A DNA stretch of 7,072 nucleotides, taken from the NCBI GenBank assembly GCA_905206195.1, contig CAJLGN010000066.1, forward strand, positions 1 to 7,072, written 5' to 3'. The notes under the pieces were generated by a model that saw nothing but the letters and a program-made list of their open reading frames with translations, was not told the origin of the DNA and did not search any database. Shown here in pieces: positions 1 through 5,224 of the stretch (its first letter is position 1; every line of letters starts with the position of its first letter). Source of the DNA: an uncultured Roseburia sp. (GTDB lineage: Bacteria; Bacillota; Clostridia; Lachnospirales; Lachnospiraceae). The translations under genes and the position numbers were made by a program.

Positions 1-1
1 C

Positions 2-160
2 TGTATCGGGGCGGGCGTTGCAGTCGCGAGTGCGGCATCGGCGGCGATCGGCGCGCTCAGCGAGGATTCCAGCGTCATGGGCAAGGCGCTGATCTTCGTG
101 GCACTGGCGGAGTCCATCGCGCTGTACGGACTTTTGATCTCATTTTCAATTCTTGGTTAA
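2..160 (+). CDS. atpK: V-type ATP synthase subunit K (membrane ring, proteolipid c), C-terminal part
   Basis: This partial reading frame enters from the left edge; 52 residues are visible, ending at TAA 158-160. Subunit K (NtpK in Enterococcus) forms the membrane rotor ring that carries H+ or Na+ past the a-type subunit I. The visible part starts with a small-residue helix (GAGVAVASAASAAIGAL), then a polar turn (SEDSSVMGK), then the last helix (ALIFVALAESIALYGLL). The glutamate in LAESIALY, visible residue 37 (bases 110-112), sits where the ion-binding carboxylate lies in this family. The serine after it and the tyrosine five residues later recall the E-S-T-x-x-Y pattern of Na+-binding c subunits, but the threonine is isoleucine here and the partner glutamine on the preceding helix pair is not in view. 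Ion specificity is therefore open. It is the first visible gene of the operon, 93 nt before subunit F. Confidence 0.9.
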   Translation, partial: CIGAGVAVASAASAAIGALSEDSSVMGKALIFVALAESIALYGLLISFSILG

Positions 161-239
161 GTGGGCGACAGCTCTTATGAATTAAAAAAGTGTTTTGCCC
201 GGATCTGTGCGTGGCGCGGCAGTATAGATTTGCGGGATG

Positions 240-244
240 AGAGG
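240..244 (+). promoter_or_regulatory. Ribosome binding site of subunit F
   Basis: AGAGG lies 9 nt before the ATG at 254. It supports that start over the in-frame GTG at 161, which directly follows the subunit K stop and has no purine-rich stretch before it. The ATG at 245 is a nearby alternative, with GGGA at 234-237. Confidence 0.5.
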
Positions 245-253
245 ATGGCTGGC

Positions 254-562
254 ATGAAAATGTTTTTGATTAGCGACAATGTGGACACTTACACCGGTCT
301 GCGGTTAGCGGGGGTGGAGGGCGTCGTTGTCCACGGGGAGACTGCGCTTCGGGCGGAGCTTGAGCGGGCAGTTCAGGATGCTGGGATCGGGATTGTTCTT
401 TTGACGGAGAAATTTGGGCGGGATTATCCGGAGGTGGTCAATCAGGTGAGACTGGAGCGGAGGACGCCGCTGTTTGTGGAGATACCGGATCGCCACGGCA
501 CGGGGAGGAGCAAGAATTTTATCACCGATTATGTGAGCGAGGCGATCGGATTGAAATTATAG
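254..562 (+). CDS. atpF: V-type ATP synthase subunit F (central stalk; NtpG type)
   Basis: The product has 102 residues, the usual length for the family. Subunit F binds subunit D in the central shaft of the V1 motor and helps couple ATP hydrolysis to rotation in the cytoplasm. The start MKMFLISDN, the motif LAGVEGVVVH (residues 18-27), GIVLLTE (46-52) and VEIPDRHGTGR (75-85) match the conserved pattern of this Rossmann-like small subunit, and the end EAIGLKL is typical. A longer frame opens at GTG 161, but the added 31 residues do not resemble the family. The ATG at 254 gives the expected N terminus and has AGAGG 9 nt upstream; ATG 245 would add only three residues. The 93-nt gap to subunit K holds no clear hairpin or promoter. 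F lies before E here, unlike Enterococcus and Thermus. Not to be confused with the F-type b subunit, also called AtpF. Confidence 0.92.
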   Translation: MKMFLISDNVDTYTGLRLAGVEGVVVHGETALRAELERAVQDAGIGIVLLTEKFGRDYPEVVNQVRLERRTPLFVEIPDRHGTGRSKNFITDYVSEAIGLKL

Positions 563-581
563 GCGCAAGGGTGCCAAGATA

Positions 582-588
582 AAGGTGG
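582..588 (+). promoter_or_regulatory. Ribosome binding site of subunit E
   Basis: AAGGTGG lies 8 nt before the ATG at 597. The in-frame GTG at 585 lies inside this element, so the ATG is the better start. Confidence 0.6.
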
Positions 589-596
589 GTTGCTTT

Positions 597-1163
597 ATGG
601 AGATCAATGAGAAGCTGGATATCTTTTACCGGGCGGCGATCGCGGCTGCAGATGAGCGGAGCCAGACATTGCTGCAGGAGTACAAAAAGACGTGCGGGGA
701 CGGGCTCTTGGAGTACGAGAAGCGCAGGCAGGAACAACGGGAGACGGCAGAACATATCGTGGAGGAAAAAGTCAAGCGCGCGATCAACCGAAAGGTATCG
801 GAGGAGATTTTGCGGTTAAAGAAGGAATATCACAGGAGGCAGGAGGAGAAGAAATCGGAGCTTTTTGCGCTCGTCGAGACAAAGCTTGCGGATTACCGAC
901 AGGGGGAGGCGTACGAGAGACTGCTTCTGCGCAAAATTGCACAGGCTGCAACGCTCGCCGGCGGCGAGGAGTTTGCGGTGTATCTGGATCCCGCGGATGC
1001 CCCTCGCAGAGAGCGGCTGGAGCGGGAGAGCGGCTGTGCGCTTTTGATCAGCGAGATGTCCTTGGGCGGAGGGATTCGCGCGGTGATTCCCTCCAAAAAT
1101 ATTTTGATGGATGAATCCTTTTTGGGGAAGGTGGAGGAGGAGAGAGAGAAGTGCTCCTTCTGA
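597..1163 (+). CDS. atpE: V-type ATP synthase subunit E (peripheral stalk)
   Basis: The product has 188 residues, close to the family norm. Subunit E pairs with a small coiled-coil partner (subunit G/H type, not in this window) to form the peripheral stalks that hold the A3B3 head still against the rotor. Residues about 20-105 are rich in Glu, Lys, Arg and Gln with a heptad-like pattern (EEYKK-, EKRRQEQRETAEHIVEEKVK), as expected for the long N-terminal coiled coil. Residues about 106-188 form the mixed C-terminal head-binding domain: EEFAVYLDPADA, then MSLGGGIRAVIPSKNILMD with the conserved glycine turn (157-159), and the final SFLGKVEEEREK. The start is ATG 597 with AAGGTGG upstream; the gap to F is 34 nt. 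Assignment rests on overall architecture and the C-terminal glycine motif, because E subunits are poorly conserved in sequence. Confidence 0.9.
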   Translation: MEINEKLDIFYRAAIAAADERSQTLLQEYKKTCGDGLLEYEKRRQEQRETAEHIVEEKVKRAINRKVSEEILRLKKEYHRRQEEKKSELFALVETKLADYRQGEAYERLLLRKIAQAATLAGGEEFAVYLDPADAPRRERLERESGCALLISEMSLGGGIRAVIPSKNILMDESFLGKVEEEREKCSF

Positions 1164-1181
1164 TCGCAGGTGTGCGATTTT
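1163..1181 (+). terminator. Weak hairpin with T tract between E and A (possible attenuator)
   Basis: ATCGCA (1163-1168) pairs with TGCGAT (1173-1178) around the loop GGTG, and a G-T pair can be added outside. The stem overlaps the last base of the subunit E stop codon and is followed by a T-rich run (TTTT, G, TT; 1178-1184). It has the form of a short intrinsic terminator, but a six-pair stem with three GC pairs is weak, and subunit A downstream must be expressed. Partial attenuation or an RNA-processing element is more likely than full termination. It could also be chance. Confidence 0.25.
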
Positions 1182-1218
1182 GTTGGATTCTATTTTGGGA
1201 AGGGAATGAAAGTGTGCT

Positions 1219-2985
1219 ATGGGCGTAAATGGAACAATCTACGGAATTAACGGGCCGATCCTATCGATACGCGGCAACCTTGGATATCAGATGAATGAGA
1301 TGGTCTACGTCGGCGAGCGGCGGCTGGTGGGCGAGGTCATCGGATTAAACAGGCGGGAGACCACGATTCAGGTTTACGAGGAGACCTCGGGACTGCGCCC
1401 CGGGGAGATGGTGGAGGGCGCGGGATGTCCCATCAGTGTGACCTTGGCTCCGGGAATTCTCTACAATATTTTTGATGGGATCGAGCGGCCGCTGGAGGTC
1501 ATCGCAGAGGAATGCGGCGCGTTTATTCCGCGGGGAGCCAGAGCGGATGCTCTCGACGAAGCGCGCTTGTGGAATGCACATATCACAGTTCGGATCGGCG
1601 ACCGCATCCAGGGTGGAAGCGTGATCGCCCAGGTGCGGGAGACTGCGTCCATCGTGCACAAGGTGATGCTTCCCCCGGGGGTATCTGGCGAGGTTATCCG
1701 AGTGCAGGAGGACGGGGCGTACACCATCGTGCAGGAGCTGGCGGTTATTCGGACAGATGCAGGGGAGGAGCGCACTCTTTCTATGGCGCAGAAGTGGCCG
1801 ATTCGCATCCCTCGGCCGGTGGCGAAGCGCTATCCGGCAGACCGCCCGCTGGTGACAGGACAGCGGATTTTAGACACCCTGTTTCCGATCGCAAAGGGTG
1901 GCACGGCTGCGCTTCCGGGCGGGTTTGGAACGGGAAAGACCATGACCCAGCACCAGCTCGCGAAGTGGTGTGACGCGGATATCATCATCTATATCGGCTG
2001 CGGGGAGCGAGGCAATGAGATGACAAACGTCCTCGAGGAGTTCGGCGAGCTGGTTGACCCAAAGTCCGGGAATCTTCTGATGGATCGAACCGCGCTGATT
2101 GCGAACACTTCCAATATGCCGGTGGCGGCGCGCGAGGCGAGCATCTACACGGGGATCACCCTCGCGGAGTACTACCGGGATATGGGGTATCATGTGGCGA
2201 TTATGGCGGACTCGACCTCCCGCTGGGCGGAGGCGCTCCGCGAGCTTTCCGGGCGGTTGGAGGAGATGCCGGCGGAGGAGGGATTTCCGGCGTATCTTGC
2301 GTCTCGCCTTTCCGCCTTTTACGAGCGGGCTGGCTACGTGGAAAATCTAAACGGAACGGAGGGCAGCGTGACGATCATCGGCGCTGTGTCTCCGCAGGGC
2401 GGTGATTTTTCGGAGCCCGTGACGCAAAATACCAAACGGTTCGTGCGGTGCTTTCTCGCGCTGGATAAATCGCTCGCCTACGCCAGACACTACCCGGCGA
2501 TCAACTGGCTGACCAGTTACTCCGAGTACGTCGGTGATCTGTCGGGCTGGTACAGCAGCCATGTGGGGAGTGATTTTGTCTACTGTAGGAATGAGATTTT
2601 AAATATTTTGACGACGGAGAATCGGCTGAACGAGATCGTAAAGTTAATCGGAAGCGATGTGCTCCCGGACGACCAGAAGCTGGTCCTGGAGATTGCCCGC
2701 GTCATACGGCTCGGATTTTTGCAGCAGAATGCGTTCCACTCTGAGGATACGTTTGTGCCGATGGAAAAGCAGCTTCGGATGATGGAGGTCATTTTGCACC
2801 TTTACGACCGGTGCAAGGCGCTGATCGATCGGAATATGCCCATGGCGCTCCTGCGGGAGAGCGAGGTCTTTGAGAAGATCATAGCAATCAAATATGATGT
2901 GCCGAATCAGGAGCTGGGGCGCTTTGAGCAGTACAATGAAATGATCGAGGAGTTCTATCAGCATTTGATGGCGACCAACGCATAA
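1219..2985 (+). CDS. atpA: V-type ATP synthase subunit A (catalytic)
   Basis: The product has 588 residues, the family's usual length. Subunit A alternates with B in the A3B3 head and carries the catalytic ATP sites. In order: an N-terminal beta-barrel (about 1-75, [15 protein letters not shown]); the bulge (non-homologous) region specific to A subunits (about 110-190); the P-loop GGFGTGKT (234-241) with K240 and T241 binding phosphate and Mg2+; CGERGNEM (261-268) with E263 in the position of the catalytic glutamate; the Walker B strand [18 protein letters not shown] with D331; [15 protein letters not shown] (391-405); and a helical C-terminal domain. The second P-loop residue is Gly, where many V- and A-type A subunits have Pro. 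The start is ATG 1219: an in-frame TGA at 1207-1209 rules out anything longer. The purine-rich stretch GGGAAGGGA (1197-1205) is 13 nt away, a long spacing; a 14-codon frame from ATG 1206 overlaps the start and could couple translation. Confidence 0.98.
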   Translation: MGVNGTIYGINGPILSIRGNLGYQMNEMVYVGERRLVGEVIGLNRRETTIQVYEETSGLRPGEMVEGAGCPISVTLAPGILYNIFDGIERPLEVIAEECGAFIPRGARADALDEARLWNAHITVRIGDRIQGGSVIAQVRETASIVHKVMLPPGVSGEVIRVQEDGAYTIVQELAVIRTDAGEERTLSMAQKWPIRIPRPVAKRYPADRPLVTGQRILDTLFPIAKGGTAALPGGFGTGKTMTQHQLAKWCDADIIIYIGCGERGNEMTNVLEEFGELVDPKSGNLLMDRTALIANTSNMPVAAREASIYTGITLAEYYRDMGYHVAIMADSTSRWAEALRELSGRLEEMPAEEGFPAYLASRLSAFYERAGYVENLNGTEGSVTIIGAVSPQGGDFSEPVTQNTKRFVRCFLALDKSLAYARHYPAINWLTSYSEYVGDLSGWYSSHVGSDFVYCRNEILNILTTENRLNEIVKLIGSDVLPDDQKLVLEIARVIRLGFLQQNAFHSEDTFVPMEKQLRMMEVILHLYDRCKALIDRNMPMALLRESEVFEKIIAIKYDVPNQELGRFEQYNEMIEEFYQHLMATNA

Positions 2986-2990
2986 GCTGT

Positions 2991-3010
2991 GTGGCAGAAT
3001 GTGGCAGATA
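2991..3010 (+). repeat. Tandem 10-bp repeat
   Basis: GTGGCAGAAT is followed directly by GTGGCAGATA. The two units agree in the first eight bases plus the ninth and tenth bases in swapped order. The unit lies six bases after the subunit A stop codon. Confidence 0.5.
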
Positions 3011-3064
3011 ATCGTGTATTCTGTGTGGTTGGAGCGGGAAGCTCAGTGTCTATGAGCATTCTGT

Positions 3065-3096
3065 CTGGGTGCTGCCGTGGGAGCATCCGGTTGTTT
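3065..3096 (+). terminator. Hairpin with T-rich tail upstream of subunit B (possible attenuator)
   Basis: CTGGGTGCT (3065-3073) can pair with AGCATCCGG (3082-3090) over nine pairs, two of them G-U, around an eight-base loop (GCCGTGGG). TTGTTT (3091-3096) follows at once. This is the arrangement of an intrinsic terminator, of moderate strength. It ends 26 nt before the subunit B start. AGCTCAG upstream (3040-3046) could pair with CTGGGT of the left arm and compete with the hairpin. Since B needs to be made with A, conditional read-through or RNA processing is more plausible than a real operon end. Confidence 0.35.
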
Positions 3097-3109
3097 GGAA
3101 GAGGATATT

Positions 3110-3116
3110 AGGGGAG
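3110..3116 (+). promoter_or_regulatory. Ribosome binding site of subunit B
   Basis: AGGGGAG lies 6 nt before the ATG at 3123, a strong match at good spacing. It decides the start against the in-frame GTG at 3069, which would add 18 residues unlike the family. Confidence 0.8.
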
Positions 3117-3122
3117 AATGGT

Positions 3123-4532
3123 ATGGCGATTGAATATTTGGGGTTGAGTGAGATCAATGGTCCGATGATTGCGATTGAGGGAATCGAGGGCGCTTTTTAC
3201 GACGAGATGGTGGAGTTTCACGTGGAGGGCGGCGTTCCCACGAAAAAGAAGCTGGGGCGCATCGTGGAGATCAACGGGGACAAGGCGGTGATCCAGGTGT
3301 TTGAGAGCACGGCGGAGATGTCACTTTTCAACACGCACACCCGCCTTGTGGGACGCCCGATGGAGATCGGGCTCTCGGCGGATATTCTGGGGAGAACATT
3401 CAACGGTCTTGGGCAGCCGATCGATGATCTTGGACCTGTGAGGGCGGAGGAGTACCGGGATGTGAACGGACAGCCGATGAACCCGTGCGCCAGAGAGTAT
3501 CCGAGGAACTATATCCGCACCGGAATCTCGGCGATCGACGGATTGACGACGCTGATCCGCGGGCAGAAGCTTCCGATCTTTTCCGGAAATGGTCTGCCGC
3601 ACGACGAGCTGGCGGCACAGATCGTGGAGCAGGCGAGTCTGGGGGAGGAAGCTGCCGCCTCTTTGGGGAAAGCGGCGGGCGAGGATTTTGCGATCGTCTT
3701 TGCGGCGATGGGTGTCAAGTATGATGTGGCGGAGTATTTTAAGAGAACTTTTGAGGAGTGCGGCGCGAGCGCGCATGTTGCCATGTTTTTGAATCTTTCC
3801 AATGATCCGGTGGTGGAGCGTCTGATCACGCCGAAGGTTGCGCTCACGGCGGCGGAGTACCTTGCTTTTGAAAAAAATATGCACATCCTTGTCATTTTGA
3901 CAGATATGACCTCTTTTGCGGAGGCGATGCGCGAAGTGTCCTCCTTAAAGGGGGAGATCCCGAGCCGCAAGGGTTACCCGGGTTATCTGTACAGTGAATT
4001 GGCGGCGCTGTATGAGCGCGCGGGCATCGTCAAGGGGGCGACGGGCTCTGTGACCCAGATCCCGATTCTGACGATGCCAAACGATGATATCACGCACCCG
4101 ATTCCAGATCTCACTGGTTACATCACCGAGGGGCAGATCGTGTTGGACCGCTCCCTGCACCAGAAGACCATCTATCCGCCGATCAATGTGCTTCCCTCTC
4201 TCTCCCGCCTGATGAAGGACGGCATCGGTGCGAAGTACACGAGGGAAGATCACCAGGGTGTGGCAAATCAGCTTTTTTCCTCCTATGCCAGAGTCGGTGA
4301 GGCGAGAGACCTCGCGAGCGTCATCGGCGAGGATGAGCTCTCCCCGATTGACAAGAAGTATCTGAGGTTCGGCGCGGCGTTCGAGCGGGAGTTTGTGGGG
4401 CAGGGGAGGAATGAAAACCGCACCATCGAGGAGACGCTGTCCGTGGGATGGCGGCTTTTGCACATTCTGCCGAGGGAGGAGCTCGACCGCATCGACACGA
4501 AGATACTGGAGAAATACTGGGATGAATATTAA
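3123..4532 (+). CDS. atpB: V-type ATP synthase subunit B (regulatory, non-catalytic)
   Basis: The product has 469 residues, close to the 455-480 usual for the family. Subunit B alternates with A in the V1 head and completes each catalytic site at the A-B interface. In order: N-terminal barrel ([20 protein letters not shown], 5-24); [17 protein letters not shown] (89-105); the degenerate P-loop region [16 protein letters not shown] (152-167), which lacks the GKT of subunit [19 protein letters not shown] (189-206); [29 protein letters not shown] (240-268); [32 protein letters not shown] (308-339); and [11 protein letters not shown] (354-364), where R362 is in the place of the arginine finger that reaches into the A site. 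The remaining helical domain ends ILEKYWDEY. The start is ATG 3123 with AGGGGAG 6 nt upstream. A long spacer (137 nt) separates it from A, while only 20 nt separate it from D. Confidence 0.97.
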   Translation: MAIEYLGLSEINGPMIAIEGIEGAFYDEMVEFHVEGGVPTKKKLGRIVEINGDKAVIQVFESTAEMSLFNTHTRLVGRPMEIGLSADILGRTFNGLGQPIDDLGPVRAEEYRDVNGQPMNPCAREYPRNYIRTGISAIDGLTTLIRGQKLPIFSGNGLPHDELAAQIVEQASLGEEAAASLGKAAGEDFAIVFAAMGVKYDVAEYFKRTFEECGASAHVAMFLNLSNDPVVERLITPKVALTAAEYLAFEKNMHILVILTDMTSFAEAMREVSSLKGEIPSRKGYPGYLYSELAALYERAGIVKGATGSVTQIPILTMPNDDITHPIPDLTGYITEGQIVLDRSLHQKTIYPPINVLPSLSRLMKDGIGAKYTREDHQGVANQLFSSYARVGEARDLASVIGEDELSPIDKKYLRFGAAFEREFVGQGRNENRTIEETLSVGWRLLHILPREELDRIDTKILEKYWDEY

Positions 4533-4552
4533 TTTGCAAGGGGTGAGACGAC

Positions 4553-5167
4553 ATGGATCCAAATACATTTCCCACAAAGGGAAATCTGATTCTGGCAAAA
4601 AATTCACTGGCTCTGGCAAAGCAGGGATTTGATCTGATGGACAAAAAGCGGAATATCCTCATTCGGGAGTTGCTGGAGCTGATCGCGCAGGCGGAGGAGC
4701 TCCAAGGGGAAATTGACAGCACCTTCACGAGCGCCTACCGCGCGCTGCAGAAAGCGAATATCCAGATGGGAATCCACGAGGTAGAGCAGATCTCACACGG
4801 TGTGCCGGTGGAGAATTCCATCCGCATCAAGCGGCGCAGTGTGATGGGGACGGAGATTCCGAAGGTGGAGTACGATAAAAAAGGGCAGAAGCCGGCGTAC
4901 TCTTTCTACCATACCAAGATGGCTCTCGACGAGGCGTGCCAGCAGTTTGCGAGGGTGAAAGAGCTCACCATCCGGCTGGCGGAGGTGGAGAACTCCGCGT
5001 ACCGGCTCGCCTACAATATTAAAAAGACGCAAAAGCGCGCCAATGCACTCTCCAACATCACCATCCCGCGGTATGAGGGATTGGCGAAGGAGATACAGGA
5101 ATATTTGGAGGAAAAGGAGCGGGAGGAGTTCACGCGCTTAAAAGTCATCAAAAAGATGCGGAGATGA
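4553..5167 (+). CDS. atpD: V-type ATP synthase subunit D (central rotor shaft)
   Basis: The product has 204 residues, normal for the family. Subunit D is the long antiparallel coiled-coil axle turning inside the A3B3 head; with F it passes torque to the membrane ring. The N-terminal helix carries the hallmark PTKGNLILAKNSLALAKQGF (7-26) followed by DLMDKKRNILIRELLEL. The middle (about 55-120) is the short globular part. The C-terminal helix carries AYRLAYNIKKTQKRANAL (149-166), IPRYEGLAKEIQEYLEE (171-187) and ends EFTRLKVIKKMRR. The start ATG 4553 has AAGGGGTG at 4538-4545, 7 nt upstream. It is the last recognisable ATPase gene here. Its stop codon TGA (5165-5167) runs into a 20-bp palindrome. 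It should not be confused with the F-type beta chain, which is also called AtpD. Confidence 0.96.
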   Translation: MDPNTFPTKGNLILAKNSLALAKQGFDLMDKKRNILIRELLELIAQAEELQGEIDSTFTSAYRALQKANIQMGIHEVEQISHGVPVENSIRIKRRSVMGTEIPKVEYDKKGQKPAYSFYHTKMALDEACQQFARVKELTIRLAEVENSAYRLAYNIKKTQKRANALSNITIPRYEGLAKEIQEYLEEKEREEFTRLKVIKKMRR

Positions 5168-5186
5168 TCGATCGCCGGCGATCGAT
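5167..5186. repeat. Perfect 20-bp palindrome after subunit D
   Basis: ATCGATCG (5167-5174), CCGG, then CGATCGAT (5179-5186) make a perfect palindrome whose first base is the last base of the subunit D stop. As RNA it would form an eight-pair stem with a CCGG loop. No T run follows, so it does not look like a standard intrinsic terminator. It could protect the 3' end of an ATPase mRNA, mark a processing point or bind a dimeric protein; the sequence alone does not decide. Confidence 0.7.
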
Positions 5187-5211
5187 GCCGGAGAATATTG
5201 TGATTATGAGT

Positions 5212-5216
5212 GGGAG
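5212..5216 (+). promoter_or_regulatory. Likely ribosome binding site of the Asp-box membrane protein
   Basis: GGGAG lies 8 nt before GTG 5225. It favours that start over GTG 5210, whose nearest purine-rich site (GGAG 5190-5193) is 16 nt away. There is no in-frame ATG before the membrane helices. Confidence 0.45.
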
Positions 5217-5224
5217 AAAATGAG

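Larger units (their letters stand above)
2986..3122 (+). promoter_or_regulatory. Unusual 137-nt spacer between subunits A and B
   Basis: A and B genes are usually adjacent or nearly so because their products are needed in equal amounts. This spacer holds a tandem 10-bp repeat (2991-3010), two near-identical copies of ATTCTGTNTGG (3018-3028 and 3058-3068), the inverted pair CAGAAT (2995-3000) and ATTCTG (3018-3023), mutually exclusive short stems sharing GCTCA at 3041-3045 (with GAGC 3032-3035 or TGAGC 3053-3057), a hairpin with a T-rich tail (3065-3096) and a 19-codon ORF (3052-3111). I found no convincing -35/-10 promoter; TTGGAG 3029-3034 with TATGAG 3051-3056 is a poor match. A regulated leader is a reasonable guess, but no known RNA family is recognised. 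Confidence 0.35.

Noticed and set aside
161..253. N-terminal extension of subunit F from GTG 161
   Set aside because: The 31 extra residues do not resemble the family, the GTG directly follows the subunit K stop and lacks a ribosome site, and ATG 254 gives the canonical N terminus.
1512..1973. 153-codon frame overlapping subunit A in another frame
   Set aside because: It is a shadow of the subunit A coding sequence, with Arg/Gly-rich composition and no family resemblance.
3029..3056. Possible promoter TTGGAG, 16 nt, TATGAG before subunit B
   Set aside because: Both boxes match the consensus poorly and the spacing is short, so it is not better than chance.
3069..3122. N-terminal extension of subunit B from GTG 3069
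   Set aside because: It adds 18 residues unlike B subunits, while ATG 3123 has a strong AGGGGAG site at 6 nt.
3411..3724. Alanine/glycine-rich segment of subunit B (residues 170-189) as an unusual insertion
   Set aside because: It is longer than the Enterococcus equivalent, but as I recall Thermus subunit B is also long at this loop, so it is ordinary length variation.
3945..4619. 224-codon antisense frame opposite subunits B and D
   Set aside because: It overlaps two strongly conserved genes, including the D start, and its product has no recognisable motif.
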